The notes beneath the pieces were generated by a model. The model ran no database searches. It worked only from the letters and a program-made list of their open reading frames with translations, and was not told the DNA's origin. A stretch of DNA of 64,000 nucleotides, from positions 54,697 through 118,696 of the forward strand of contig CAKTOK010000002.1 of assembly GCA_934589835.1 (NCBI GenBank), in the 5' to 3' direction. This document shows positions 42,282-52,308 of this stretch, one piece after another. This DNA comes from an uncultured Oscillospiraceae bacterium (GTDB lineage: Bacteria; Bacillota; Clostridia; Oscillospirales; Oscillospiraceae). The stretch's first letter is position 1. Each line of letters opens with the position of its first letter. Both the position numbers and the translations under genes were made by a program.

Positions 42282-42310
42282 GTATGATCGCCGCCTGAAC
42301 TGTACAGACA

Positions 42311-42342
42311 AAACGCCCTGCGGAGTGTTCCGCAGGGCGTTT
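42311..42342 (+). terminator. Intrinsic terminator of rpmB
   Basis: Perfect 14-base arms (42311-42324 and 42329-42342) with GTGT loop; A-run and T-run flank it. Confidence 0.85.
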
Positions 42343-42434
42343 CAATCTATCAGAAAGCTACCAGAGATTCCTCAAAGGATGACAATGAGCAGCATCCTTC
42401 CCGCAGCGGGAAAGGCGCTCAGCATACCGTAGAA

Positions 42435-42475
42435 CAGAGCGGAGTGCGTATGCACTCCGCTCTGCTTATTTTTTC
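42435..42475. terminator. Second hairpin between rpmB and rsgA
   Basis: CAGAGCGGAGTGC (42435-42447) pairs with GCACTCCGCTCTG (42452-42464). On + it is followed by CTTATTTTTT, which lies in the last codons of rsgA. Confidence 0.82.
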
Positions 42476-43350
42476 ACGCTCCACTCCTTCAGGTCCTTTA
42501 GCTCCTCGTAAAGCCGGACATAGCTGCGATGGCGGCTGGGATGGATGTCCCCGTCCCGCACCGCCTGCAAAACGCGGCAGCCCTTCTCCTTGGTGTGGCT
42601 GCACCCCACGAAACGGCACTGGTCCACATAGGGGGCAAACTCCGGAAACGTCTCCGGCAGATGAGTCTTCAGCTCCAGATCCATCTCCTGCGTGTCGAAG
42701 GAGGAGAACCCCGGGGTGTCGATGACCCAGGTCTCGCCGCCCAGCGGGAACATCTCCACGTGGCGGGTGGTGTGGCGGCCGCGGCCCAGTGCCCTGCTGA
42801 CCTCCCCTACCGGCAGCGTCAGCGCCGGCGACAGGGCGTTGAGAACGCTGGATTTCCCTACGCCGGAATTACCTGTAAAGGCATTCAGCTTGCCGGATAT
42901 CGCATCGCGCAGGGCATCGATCCCTGCTCCTGTGGCGGCGCTGAGACGCAGCACCTGAATGGCCGAATGTGCGTAGATGCCATACAGCTCCTCTGCGGGG
43001 TCCAGATCGCACTTGTTCAGGCACAGCAGTACCTGACAGTCCTTCAGGGCTGCGATAGCCGCGATGCGGTCGATGAGGTACGGCTCCGTCACCGGAATGG
43101 CGGCTGACGCAATGATGACCAACTGATCGACATTGGCGGCGGCGGGGCGGAGAAACACATTCTTCCGCGGCTCCACCGTCTCCACGAAGCCCTCGCCGCC
43201 TCCCAGCTCCCGTACCTGTACCCAGTCGCCCACCAGCGGGCTTAGGCCCTCACGTCGGAGTTTGCCGCGGGCGCGGCATTGCAGCACCTGCTCTCCCGTA
43301 TTCACATAATAGAAGCCGCTGAGGGCTTTTTCAATGCGTCCCCTGCTCAA
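42466..43350 (-). CDS. rsgA: Ribosome small subunit-dependent GTPase RsgA
   Basis: 294 residues. The GTPase motifs are in circularly permuted order: G4 NKCD (~107-110), G1 GNSGVGKSS (~161-169), G3 DTPG (~212-215). An OB fold precedes them, and a zinc motif follows (C-x...CRFVGCSHTKEKGCRV). It matures 30S subunits. Its ATG overlaps the prkC stop by four bases, so it ends the long cdaA-to-rsgA gene train. Confidence 0.96.
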   Translation of the reverse strand: MSRGRIEKALSGFYYVNTGEQVLQCRARGKLRREGLSPLVGDWVQVRELGGGEGFVETVEPRKNVFLRPAAANVDQLVIIASAAIPVTEPYLIDRIAAIAALKDCQVLLCLNKCDLDPAEELYGIYAHSAIQVLRLSAATGAGIDALRDAISGKLNAFTGNSGVGKSSVLNALSPALTLPVGEVSRALGRGRHTTRHVEMFPLGGETWVIDTPGFSSFDTQEMDLELKTHLPETFPEFAPYVDQCRFVGCSHTKEKGCRVLQAVRDGDIHPSRHRSYVRLYEELKDLKEWSVKK

Positions 43351-45311
43351 AAGGAGATCTCCTGCGTCGGCGAGGACGCCACCGAGTTGTCATTGATACA
43401 GGTAAAGTAAGCGCGGACCAGTGCAGTCTGGCCCACCTGACCGGTGTAGGTGTATGTCACAGTCTTCAGGTTGGAGCTGATGAACTGGCTGTCGATGACC
43501 TCGCCGTCCTGCTCATACTCCACCTTGATCATGCCATCCATATTTTCCGGCAGTGCAAATTCCACCACCTTCGTGCGGGTCATGATGTCATCCTCACCGC
43601 TGCCGCTAACGGTGAAAACGATCTGCGTGCCGCCGTCCACCACCTGATTGGCGTCGATAGACTGCTCGGTGACGCGGCCCGTCTCCACGGGACTGAACGG
43701 GTCAAACAGGGGCTGGCCCACGGTCAGACCCATATCCTGCGCGTTCTTGATGGCAATGGCGATGTCCTGCCCCACGAAGCTGGGGACCGTCACGGTCTTG
43801 GGGCCGGTACTGACATACAGCGTGATTTTCTGCCCCTGCGACAGCGGCTCGCCGGCGGCGGGAACCGTGGAGATCACCAGATCCTTGGCCGTGCTGTCGG
43901 AGTTTTGGTTGACCATGTCAAAGCTCAGGTCCAGTCCCAGCTCCTGCAGGTCGATCCGCGCCTGCCGGTACTCCATGCCGGACACGTTCGGCATGGGGAC
44001 CTTGACCGCCTCGGCGGCCACATAGACCTCGATGACGAAGTTGCTCTTGCGGCTGCGGCCCGCCTCCGGCGACTGCTGCATGATCTGTCCGGGTTCATAG
44101 GTGTCGGAACGCTGTGTGCCCTTCACGACGATCTCGAAGATGCCCTTCACGCCGTCCGCGAGCTGGGCTTCCTCCACGGTCATGCCCCGCACATCGGGGA
44201 CCTCGTAGCTCTTATTGCTGCCGGCCGGGCCGAAATCACCCAAAATCAGCTTGAACAGCAGAAATACCAGCACCAGCGCCGCCCCGAAGATGCCCGCCAT
44301 GATAGCGATGGACTTCTTATCGCGGGGCCGCACATCCTCCTCCGGCTCGCTGCGGCGCAGCTGGTCGGCGCGCTTTTTTACCGCCGTGGCCACCTGTGCA
44401 GTGGGAATGGGCATGGTCGGCTCACTGTCCGTCTGTACCGCCGCCAGCTCCTGGCGGATGTAGTCCATGTCCACGGTGGGGTCCTTGCGGAATTTTTCCA
44501 GATCCTCCAGCATGGCGTCCGCCGAGGCGTAGCGCTTGTCCGGGTCGCTGCTCATGGCCTTCATGCAGATCAGCTCCAGCGGCTCGGGGATGCTGGGATC
44601 GATATCCCGCGGGGCCAGCGGCACGGAGCTGAGATGCTGGATGGCCACGGATACGGCGGAATCGCCCTCAAAGGGCAGCCGCCCTGTCAGCATCTCATAC
44701 AGCACCACGCCGGCGGAATAGATATCAGAGCGGGCGTCGATGCGGTCGCCCCGCGCCTGCTCGGGGGAAATGTAGTGTACGGAGCCCAACGCCTCCTGCG
44801 TCAGGGTCTGATTGGCGTTGGCGAGGCAGGCGATACCGAAATCGGCCACCTTCACGCTGCCGTCCCGAAGGACCATGATGTTCTGGGGCTTGATGTCACG
44901 GTGGATGATGCCGCGGCTGTGGGCGTGGCTCAGACCCCGCATGATCTGGGTGATGAAGTGCAGCGATTCCCGCCAGTCCATGCGGCCGCGGCGCTCCATA
45001 TATTGCTTGAGAGTGATGCCGTCGATCAGCTCCATGACGATATACTCCGTGTCGCCGCTGGTGGACACGTCGTACACCGACACGATGTTGGCGTGGGACA
45101 GCTGCGCCACGGCGCGGGATTCGTCACGGAAGCGGCGGCGGAAATCAGCGTTGTCGGCCAGATCGCTCTTGAGGATCTTTACCGCCACCAGCCGGTTGAG
45201 GCGATGACATCTGGCCTTATACACATTTGCCATGCCGCCGGACCCGATCAGCTCCAGAATTTCGTAGCGGTCGTCCAGCATACGTCCTATGTATTGATCC
45301 ATGCTTGTCAT
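43347..45311 (-). CDS. prkC: PASTA-domain Ser/Thr protein kinase (PrkC/Stk1)
   Basis: 654 residues. The Hanks-type kinase domain covers ~12-275 (IGSGGMANVYKA, catalytic loop HRDIKPQN, DFG as ADFGIA, SPEQARGDRID). One membrane helix is at ~340-362 (IAIMAGIFGAALVLVFLLFKLIL). Three extracellular PASTA repeats follow (~375-580), and a C-terminal beta domain (~580-654) of unknown role. It senses muropeptides in relatives and controls germination and wall growth. It is paired with the phosphatase gene stp just upstream. Confidence 0.96.
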   Translation of the reverse strand: MTSMDQYIGRMLDDRYEILELIGSGGMANVYKARCHRLNRLVAVKILKSDLADNADFRRRFRDESRAVAQLSHANIVSVYDVSTSGDTEYIVMELIDGITLKQYMERRGRMDWRESLHFITQIMRGLSHAHSRGIIHRDIKPQNIMVLRDGSVKVADFGIACLANANQTLTQEALGSVHYISPEQARGDRIDARSDIYSAGVVLYEMLTGRLPFEGDSAVSVAIQHLSSVPLAPRDIDPSIPEPLELICMKAMSSDPDKRYASADAMLEDLEKFRKDPTVDMDYIRQELAAVQTDSEPTMPIPTAQVATAVKKRADQLRRSEPEEDVRPRDKKSIAIMAGIFGAALVLVFLLFKLILGDFGPAGSNKSYEVPDVRGMTVEEAQLADGVKGIFEIVVKGTQRSDTYEPGQIMQQSPEAGRSRKSNFVIEVYVAAEAVKVPMPNVSGMEYRQARIDLQELGLDLSFDMVNQNSDSTAKDLVISTVPAAGEPLSQGQKITLYVSTGPKTVTVPSFVGQDIAIAIKNAQDMGLTVGQPLFDPFSPVETGRVTEQSIDANQVVDGGTQIVFTVSGSGEDDIMTRTKVVEFALPENMDGMIKVEYEQDGEVIDSQFISSNLKTVTYTYTGQVGQTALVRAYFTCINDNSVASSPTQEISF

Positions 45312-45316
45312 CTCCT

Positions 45317-46048
45317 TTATGCGTTCATCAGCAGCACCGCCGTGATGTTGTCCGGCGCGCCGCGTTCCAGTGAGATCTGCACCAGATGGTCCAGGCAGCT
45401 CTCGATCTCGCCATCGTGCAATACTTCAAAAAGCATCTCCTGATCGGAGACGGTGTTCACCAGTCCGTCCGTACACAGCAGGAGGAAGTCTCCTTCCCGC
45501 CAGGGCACGGAAAACGTGTCGGCCTGCGCCTGAGCATCGGGCCCCAGCGCGCGGGTGATCAGGTTGCGGTTGGGATGGCGGCGGGCCTCCTGCGGCGTGA
45601 TGTCGCCCTTTTCCACCATGCTCTCCACCACCGAATGGTCGCGGGAGATCTGATGGATATCCTCCGCCGTGATGTAATAGGCGCGGCTGTCGCCGATATT
45701 GCCGATCATGGCCAGCTCCGGCCGGACCAGCGCGCACACCAGTGTGGTGCCCATGTGCTGGTACGCGGCGCTCCGTGCCGCCTCCCGCCGGATCGCATCG
45801 TTGGCCAGCGAAATGGCGTACAGCATGGCCTGCCGCAGCTGCTCCTCGTTGGCATCCTCCTGCAGAACGGCTCGCAGCTCTTTTTCGAACTCGGCCACAG
45901 CGATACCGCTGGCGATGCGGCCGCCGTTGGTGCCGCCCATACCGTCGCAGACCACCGCAGCACCATAGCCACCTACGGTAAAGGCCGCATAGGCGTCCTG
46001 ATTCTCACTGCGTACCAGACCGGTATTCGTAACGCCCCACATTTTCAT
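45317..46048 (-). CDS. stp: PP2C-type Ser/Thr phosphatase (Stp/PrpC)
   Basis: 243 residues. Metal-binding motifs: RSENQDAYAAF, VCDGMGGTNGGRIAS, GDSRAYY, LLCTDGLVNTV and DNITAVLLM. It reverses PrkC phosphorylation. The prkC start lies five bases after its stop; its own ATG overlaps the rlmN stop. Confidence 0.96.
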   Translation of the reverse strand: MKMWGVTNTGLVRSENQDAYAAFTVGGYGAAVVCDGMGGTNGGRIASGIAVAEFEKELRAVLQEDANEEQLRQAMLYAISLANDAIRREAARSAAYQHMGTTLVCALVRPELAMIGNIGDSRAYYITAEDIHQISRDHSVVESMVEKGDITPQEARRHPNRNLITRALGPDAQAQADTFSVPWREGDFLLLCTDGLVNTVSDQEMLFEVLHDGEIESCLDHLVQISLERGAPDNITAVLLMNA

Positions 46049-47085
46049 GACAGGCTGCTCCTTCCCTTTTCCTCCATGGCCTTGCGCCGCAGCTGACCGC
46101 AGGAGGCGTCGATATCGCCGCCCAGACTCCGCCGCACCGTAGCGGTGACGCCGTGGGACTCCAGCCGCTTCTGAAAAGCCGCCACGCGGCGGCTGGGCTT
46201 GTACGGGCTCTCCACCACGTCGTTGAGCGGGATGAGATTCACATGGCCCGGCATCCCCCGCAGCTTTTTTGCGATCAGGTCCGCCTGCCAGTCGTTGTCG
46301 TTAACGCCGTCGATCATGGCGTATTCAAAGCTGATGCGCCGTCCCGTCTTTTCAAAGTAACGGTGGCAGGCGTCAAACAGCAGCTCCACATCGTAGGCGC
46401 GGTTCACCGGCATAATGCGGCTGCGCGTCTCGCTGTCCGGCGCATGGAGCGATACGGACAGCGTCAGCTGCAGCTGTTTTTCCGCCAGCACATCGATGCC
46501 CGGCACCACGCCGCAGGTGGACAGGCTGATGTGCCGCATCCCGATATGCATACCGTCGGGATGGTTCACCAGCTCCAGAAACCGCAGCACATTGTCCATG
46601 TTGTCCAGCGGCTCGCCGATGCCCATGAGCACGATGTTGGATACCTCCCGCCCTGCGTCCAGCTGGGTAAACAGCACCTGATCCAGCATCTCGGAGGGCC
46701 GCAGGTCCCGTACCTTTCCGGCGATGGTGCTGGCACAGAATGCACAGCCCATGCGGCAGCCCACCTGGGACGAGATACACACGGTGTTGCCGTGATGGTA
46801 CTGCATCAACACCGTTTCGATGCAGTTGCCGTCGGACAGCTCCCACAGGTATTTGATGGTGCCGTCCAGCCGCGACTCCTGCCTGCGGGCCACAGTGGGC
46901 GCCGTGATGAAGCAGCGCTCCGCCAGCGTTTCCCGCAGCGGCTTGGAAAGGTTTGTCATGTCCTCAAAGGACGTAACGCCCCGATGCAGCCACGAGAATA
47001 TCTGCTTGGCGCGGAAGGACGGCTCGCCCAGCTCCTTGAGGAAGGCGGACAGCTCCTGCTGCGTCATGGATTTGATGTCGGTCAT
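46045..47085 (-). CDS. rlmN: Dual-specificity 23S rRNA/tRNA adenine C2-methyltransferase RlmN
   Basis: 346 residues. Radical SAM cluster C-x3-C-x2-C in GCRMGCAFCAS (~109-119), LMGIGEPLDNMDNVLRF, STCGVVPGI, and the C-terminal methyl-carrying Cys in GGDIDASCGQLR. It methylates A2503 of 23S rRNA and A37 of some tRNAs. Confidence 0.97.
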   Translation of the reverse strand: MTDIKSMTQQELSAFLKELGEPSFRAKQIFSWLHRGVTSFEDMTNLSKPLRETLAERCFITAPTVARRQESRLDGTIKYLWELSDGNCIETVLMQYHHGNTVCISSQVGCRMGCAFCASTIAGKVRDLRPSEMLDQVLFTQLDAGREVSNIVLMGIGEPLDNMDNVLRFLELVNHPDGMHIGMRHISLSTCGVVPGIDVLAEKQLQLTLSVSLHAPDSETRSRIMPVNRAYDVELLFDACHRYFEKTGRRISFEYAMIDGVNDNDWQADLIAKKLRGMPGHVNLIPLNDVVESPYKPSRRVAAFQKRLESHGVTATVRRSLGGDIDASCGQLRRKAMEEKGRSSLS

Positions 47086-47098
47086 AGATGCTCCTCGC

Positions 47099-48436
47099 TT
47101 ATTTTTTACGCATCCGGCAGATGTAGAAGCCGTCTGTGCCGTAGCGCTGCGGCCACAGTGTCAGATGTCCGGCGCAGCCGCCGATGGGCAGCGGCAGTGA
47201 AAACCGCTCCAGCATAAAATCGGGGTGCGTGTCCAGAAACGCCGTGGTGACGCCCTCGTTCTCCTCCGGCAGCACGGTGCAGGTGGAGTAAAGCAGCACA
47301 CCGCCGGGCCGCACATAGGTGGCGGCGTTGTCCAGTATCGCGGCCTGAATGGCCGGCAGCTCCGCCAGCTCCTTGGGATTCTTGTATCGGATATCCGGCT
47401 TTTTCCGAATAATGCCAAGACCGGAGCAGGGCACATCCGCCACCACCAGATCAGCGGCGTTTTCCCAGCCGGCATGGTGCTCCCGCCCGTCGGCCAGCGC
47501 CGTCCGGATGGAGCCGATGCCCAGCCGCGCCGCGCCATGCTCGATGAGCCTCAGCTTGTGGGGGTGTATGTCGCAGGACAGGATGTCCCCCCTGTCCCCC
47601 ATGTCGATGGCCAGCGCAAAGGACTTGCCCCCCGGCGCGGCGCATACATCCAGCACGCGGTCCCCCGCTTGGGGCGCGGCCACTGTTGCCACCAGCCGCG
47701 CGGCGGCGTCCTGTACCATGAAGTGCCCCTCCGTAAAGGCGGGCAGCTGTTCCAGATCACCGGTGGCCGATACCTCGAAGCAGCCAGCCAGCCACGGGTG
47801 CGCCTGCACGGTAACGCCGGCGGCCCGCAGCTCCTTCTCCAACTCCTCCGCCGTGATCTTCAGCGTGTTGGTCTGGATGGTGGTGGGCACGATCTCGTTA
47901 TTCATGCGGAGATAGTCCTCCGCCTCCTCTGCGCCCACCACATCGATGAGGCGTCGCACCAGCCACTTGGGATGGCTGTACCGCACAGACAGATAATCTG
48001 CCGTGGAGCTCTGCGGCAGCGCCGGCATATCCATCCAGCTTGCCACGAATTTCCGCAGCACCGCGTTGACCATGCCGGCGGCCTTGGGACGGCCCCAGCG
48101 CTTCGTCATCTCCACCGCCTCGTTGACGGCGGCACGGTGGGGGATGCGATCCATGAACAGGATCTGATACGCCCCGATCCGCAGGATATTCAGCACCACC
48201 GGCTCCAGCCGTTCCGGCTTCTGGCTGCACCAGCAGCCGATGTAGTAGTCCAGCAGCGCCCGATTCTGGATAACGCCATAGGCCAGCCGCGTACAAAGCG
48301 CCGCCTCTCGGCTGTCCAGCTTATTTTTGGCAATGGTCCGCTTCAGGCTGCCGTCCGACCAGGCGTTGGCGCGGCTGACCTGCATCAGCACCTCCAGCGC
48401 CGTATCGCGGGCGCTGGCCCTCCGTATCTCACTCAT
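47099..48436 (-). CDS. rsmB: 16S rRNA (cytosine-967-C5)-methyltransferase RsmB
   Basis: 445 residues. A NusB-like RNA-binding domain (~1-140) precedes a Rossmann methyltransferase domain with DVCAAPGGKSFALA, the catalytic Cys motif DVPCSGLGIIRKKPDIRY and the second Cys motif LLYSTCTVLPEENEGV. Its ATG overlaps the fmt stop by four bases. Confidence 0.96.
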   Translation of the reverse strand: MSEIRRASARDTALEVLMQVSRANAWSDGSLKRTIAKNKLDSREAALCTRLAYGVIQNRALLDYYIGCWCSQKPERLEPVVLNILRIGAYQILFMDRIPHRAAVNEAVEMTKRWGRPKAAGMVNAVLRKFVASWMDMPALPQSSTADYLSVRYSHPKWLVRRLIDVVGAEEAEDYLRMNNEIVPTTIQTNTLKITAEELEKELRAAGVTVQAHPWLAGCFEVSATGDLEQLPAFTEGHFMVQDAAARLVATVAAPQAGDRVLDVCAAPGGKSFALAIDMGDRGDILSCDIHPHKLRLIEHGAARLGIGSIRTALADGREHHAGWENAADLVVADVPCSGLGIIRKKPDIRYKNPKELAELPAIQAAILDNAATYVRPGGVLLYSTCTVLPEENEGVTTAFLDTHPDFMLERFSLPLPIGGCAGHLTLWPQRYGTDGFYICRMRKK

Positions 48437-49353
48437 GCGTCCACCTGCACGGGATGGCCCCGCAGATAATCCGCCGCGGCCATGCGCCTGCCGCCCTCGG
48501 CCTGTAATTCCAGAACGCGCAGCAGCCGTCCATCACCGCAGGCGATGGCCAGCCCCTGCTTTCCCGCTTCTGCGATGCGGCCGGCGGCCAGCGCCGTCTC
48601 GCCGCCGATGGCGGTGCGGTACACCTTCACAGTCCTGCCGTCCAGCGTCATGGACGCGCAGGGCCACGGGATCAGCCCGCGCACCTGATCGTGGAGCTGC
48701 TGTGCGCTTCTGGTGAAGTCCATGGGCGACAGGCTCCTGTCCAGCATAGGCGCATAGGTGAAGGCGCTGTGATCCTGCGGCGTGCGCTGCGCCGTGCCGT
48801 TTTTCAGCTGTTCCACCGCCTCGGCCAGCGCGTCCGCACCCAGCAGGGCCAGACGGGCCGTCAGGGCCTGCGCGTCCTCATCGGGGTCGATGGGCGTCTC
48901 GCGGCAGAGGATCACATCCCCCGCGTCCAGCTCCTTCGCCATGTACATGATGGACACGCCGGTCACGCGCTCTCCGTTCAGGATGGCCCAGTTGATGGGC
49001 GCCGCGCCCCGGTATTTGGGCAGGAGGGACGAGTGCACATTGATGGAGCCGTAGGGCGGCGTATTCAGGATGTCCTCCGGCAGGAGCTTGCCGTAGGCCG
49101 CCACCACGATCAGCTCCGGCGCCAGCTTCCGCACGATGCCAAGCGCCTCTCCATCCCGCATCTTCAGCGGCTGATAGACGGGAATACCAACTGTCAAGGC
49201 ATATTCCTTCACAGGAGAAAAGGCCATCTTATGGCCGCGGTTCTTGGGCTTATCCGGCTGCGTGAAGACGCCGCACACCTGGTGCCCGTCCTCCACCAGC
49301 CGCTTCAGGGACGCCACGGCAAACTCCGGCGTCCCCATAAACAAGATCCTCAT
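48433..49353 (-). CDS. fmt: Methionyl-tRNA formyltransferase
   Basis: 306 residues. MRILFMGTPEFAVASLKRL is the family start. The catalytic region INVHSSLLPKYRGAAPINWAILNGE with the Asn/His pair and the late Asp (DAGDVIL) are present, and an OB-like C-terminal domain follows. It formylates initiator Met-tRNA. It overlaps def, which removes the formyl group. Confidence 0.97.
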   Translation of the reverse strand: MRILFMGTPEFAVASLKRLVEDGHQVCGVFTQPDKPKNRGHKMAFSPVKEYALTVGIPVYQPLKMRDGEALGIVRKLAPELIVVAAYGKLLPEDILNTPPYGSINVHSSLLPKYRGAAPINWAILNGERVTGVSIMYMAKELDAGDVILCRETPIDPDEDAQALTARLALLGADALAEAVEQLKNGTAQRTPQDHSAFTYAPMLDRSLSPMDFTRSAQQLHDQVRGLIPWPCASMTLDGRTVKVYRTAIGGETALAAGRIAEAGKQGLAIACGDGRLLRVLELQAEGGRRMAAADYLRGHPVQVDA

Positions 49354-49862
49354 TCGTCCTCGTCTCCGTTCTCCGCCTCAGCCTGACGGATATACTCCTC
49401 CAGCTCCTCTTCGGTCAGCAGGTGGTCCGTGTGCTCCACAAACAGATGGCCGTCCAGATGCTCGATCTCATGGCAGAAGCAGCGGGCGGTCAGGCCCTCG
49501 TCCTCCACCTCAAACCAGCTGCCGTCGCGGTCCTGTGCGCGGACCCGCACGATCTCCGGCCGCGTGACCTCGCCATATTTCCCGGGAACGCTGAGACAGC
49601 CCTCCAGACCGGTCTGCTCTCCCTCGGTGCGGATGATCTCCGGATTCACCAGCTCAATGAGCTGGTCCTCCTCGTCCAGCACCACGCACACGCGGCGCAG
49701 TACACCCACCTGCGGAGCAGCCAGTCCCACGCCGCCGGAATCGGCCAGCGTATCCGCCAGATCGTCCAGCAGCGTGTGCAGGCGACCATTAAAGTCCGTC
49801 ACTGGACGGCACACCTTGGTCAGGCAGGGCTCTCCCTGTAAAGCAATTTTCCTTAACGCCAT
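49350..49862 (-). CDS. def: Peptide deformylase
   Basis: 170 residues. All three PDF motifs are present: GVGLAAPQVG, EGCLSVPG and the zinc-binding HEIEHLDGHLFVEHTD. The acidic tail (LLTEEELEEYIRQAEAENGDEDE) extends slightly past the usual end. It acts on new proteins at the ribosome exit. Confidence 0.97.
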   Translation of the reverse strand: MALRKIALQGEPCLTKVCRPVTDFNGRLHTLLDDLADTLADSGGVGLAAPQVGVLRRVCVVLDEEDQLIELVNPEIIRTEGEQTGLEGCLSVPGKYGEVTRPEIVRVRAQDRDGSWFEVEDEGLTARCFCHEIEHLDGHLFVEHTDHLLTEEELEEYIRQAEAENGDEDE

Positions 49863-49886
49863 CGTTCCTACCTCGTTTTCTCAGAG

Positions 49887-52307
49887 TCAATCCATCAGAT
49901 TGCAATCGGTATAAATATGCAGGCGGCGATTCTCGCGGCGCTGTGCAAATTCTTTCATAAATGCAGCCAGCAGCTGCCGAAGCTGCCGGTCGTTTTTCCC
50001 CAGCACCATGGTGCGATAGCGATAGCTGCCGTTGATCTTCACCACCGGCGCGGGAGCCGGCCCCAGGATATCCAGCTCCATACCGCTGTAAGGCGGCTGC
50101 TGCGCCGCCTGCCGCAGGCTGCGGGTCAGCAGTCCAATGGCCTGCCGCACGGCGTCCTCCTCCTGCCCAGTCACCGTCACGGTAAACTGGTCGGCAAAGG
50201 GCGGGTCTCTCCGCAGCTGCCGCAGCCGGATCTCCGCGTCATAAAACCGCTGATAATCCTGCTCTGCCGCCGCCTGTATCACGTCGTTCCGGGGCGTATA
50301 GGTCTGGATCACCGCCCGCCCCGCCTTGCTGCCGCGTCCGGCCCGTCCGATCACCTGCGTCAGCAGATTGAAGGTGCGCTCTGCCGCGCGGTAGTGGTCC
50401 ACATACAGGGACGTGTCCGCCCCCAGCACACCCACCAGCGTGACATTCTCGAAATCCAGCCCCTTGGCCACCATCTGGGTCCCCAGCAGAATGGGGATCC
50501 GCTTCTCCTCAAACTCCCGCAGGAGCGTCTCATGTCCCAGGGAAACAGTGTCCGCATCCATCCGCAGCAGCGGTGTCGCGGGAAACAGCGTGTGCAGCTC
50601 CTCCTCCACCCGCTGAGTACCGACACCGATATGCTTGAACTGTCCGCCGCACGCGGGGCACGTCTCCGGCGCCTTCACCGAATAGCCGCAGTAGTGGCAC
50701 ATCAGCCGCCCGTTGGCGCTGTGGTACGTCAGATAAACGCTGCACCGCGGGCACTTGGGGACATAGGTACACTGTGGGCACAGCAGCTGGCGGCTGCTGC
50801 CGCGGCGGTTCAGAAACAGGATGCTCTGTTCTCCCGCGTCCAGATTTTTCCGCAGCTCCTGATAGAGCGGATAGCTGATAATGCCGTTCCGCCCCTCCAG
50901 CAGCTCCTGCCGCAGATCGGCAAGGATCACCCTGGGCAGCGCCTGCCGGTTGTAGCGATGCCGCAGCAGCGCCTTCTGATAGTCGCCCTTTTCCGCCCAG
51001 TAGGCCGTCTCCACCGTAGGGGTCGCCGACCCCAGAAGGAGCCGTGCTCCCTCCTGCAAGCAGCGGTACTTGGCGATGTCCCGTGCGTGGTAGCAGGGGG
51101 CCGTCTCCGACTCATAGGAGCTCTCCTGCTCCTCATCCATTACGATCAGTCCGATATTGCTCAGCGGCGCGAACACCGCCGAACGGGTTCCCAGCACGAT
51201 ATGGGCTTCGCCGCGGCGGATGCGCTTCCACTGATCGTACCGCTCCGTGATCCGCAGTCCGCTGTGCAGCAGCGCCACCTCATTGCCGAAATAGGCGCTG
51301 AAGCGTGCCATCATCTGGGGCGTCAGCGCGATCTCCGGCACAAGGATCATCACGGACTTGCCCGCCCGCAGCAGCTCCTGCGCCAGCCGGATATAAACGA
51401 GGGTCTTTCCGCTGCCGGTAACGCCCTGCAGCAGCGTGACACCTGCCCTGCCGGAGAGCGCCTGCTGCCGCACCTCCTCATACACCTGCTGCTGCTCGTC
51501 GTTTAACGTAATGGGTTCTGCCTTTACAGCATATTTCTTTTCCGTGATCCGGTATGTCTCCTGCTCCCGCAGGGACACCGCGCCGTTTAGCTGTAACAGC
51601 TCCACGGTCTTACGGGACGCGCCGGTGAAATAGGACAGGTCGTGGAGCGCCGTCTCGCCGTTCTGGGCCAGAAAGCTCACTGCCTCGCGCTGGCGGCGTG
51701 CGGTCTTCCCCACCAGCTCCAGCGCCTGCTCTGCCGGTACGGCCAGCTTCGCGAAAACCGTCACCTTGTCCTGCACCTTGCGGCGGGACTCCGTCTCTCG
51801 GCACAGCTTTCCTGCCTTCTCCATGCGCCGCAGCAGCAGCGCCGTATCGTCGCCAAGGACCTGCCGCAGCGCGTCCGTCTCCATGGCGCCCTCCAGCAGC
51901 AGGCGGCACACCGCCGCCTCTCGTTCCGGCAGGGCCTCCGGCACCACGCCGTCCGCAAGACGCCACAGCTCCCGATAGCGGTACCACACCGCCGCCGGCA
52001 GAATGGTGTGCAGCGCATCGTAAAACGTACAGAAATACCGCTGCCGCATCCAAAGCGCCAGCCGGATCTCCTTTTCCGACACCACCGGCTCCTCATCCAG
52101 CAGGGAGCGTACCGTCTTCAGCGGCTTGTCCGCCACGCCGCTGTGCAGCGTCAGGATCACCGCCTCACTGAGTCGGTTGCCGCGCCCGAACGGCACCAGC
52201 ACACGGCAGCCCGCCTGCGCCGCCATGGCGGCGGGCAGCAGGTAGTCGTATGCTCTGTCGATGGCGTAAGGAGCCGCCTGCACGGCGACCTTGGCGATCA
52301 GAGCCAT
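49887..52307 (-). CDS. priA: Primosomal replication restart helicase PriA
   Basis: 806 residues. A PriA N-terminal DNA-binding domain (~1-110) and winged helix are followed by helicase motifs: Walker A GVTGSGKTLVYIRLA (~305-320), DEEQESS (motif II) and GSATPTVETAY. The zinc-binding insert is CPQCTYVPKCPRC...CHYCG...CPACGG, and QVIGRAGRG is motif VI. It restarts stalled forks. Only one base separates its start from the rpoZ stop on the coding strand. Confidence 0.97.
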   Translation of the reverse strand: MALIAKVAVQAAPYAIDRAYDYLLPAAMAAQAGCRVLVPFGRGNRLSEAVILTLHSGVADKPLKTVRSLLDEEPVVSEKEIRLALWMRQRYFCTFYDALHTILPAAVWYRYRELWRLADGVVPEALPEREAAVCRLLLEGAMETDALRQVLGDDTALLLRRMEKAGKLCRETESRRKVQDKVTVFAKLAVPAEQALELVGKTARRQREAVSFLAQNGETALHDLSYFTGASRKTVELLQLNGAVSLREQETYRITEKKYAVKAEPITLNDEQQQVYEEVRQQALSGRAGVTLLQGVTGSGKTLVYIRLAQELLRAGKSVMILVPEIALTPQMMARFSAYFGNEVALLHSGLRITERYDQWKRIRRGEAHIVLGTRSAVFAPLSNIGLIVMDEEQESSYESETAPCYHARDIAKYRCLQEGARLLLGSATPTVETAYWAEKGDYQKALLRHRYNRQALPRVILADLRQELLEGRNGIISYPLYQELRKNLDAGEQSILFLNRRGSSRQLLCPQCTYVPKCPRCSVYLTYHSANGRLMCHYCGYSVKAPETCPACGGQFKHIGVGTQRVEEELHTLFPATPLLRMDADTVSLGHETLLREFEEKRIPILLGTQMVAKGLDFENVTLVGVLGADTSLYVDHYRAAERTFNLLTQVIGRAGRGSKAGRAVIQTYTPRNDVIQAAAEQDYQRFYDAEIRLRQLRRDPPFADQFTVTVTGQEEDAVRQAIGLLTRSLRQAAQQPPYSGMELDILGPAPAPVVKINGSYRYRTMVLGKNDRQLRQLLAAFMKEFAQRRENRRLHIYTDCNLMD

Positions 52308-52308
52308 G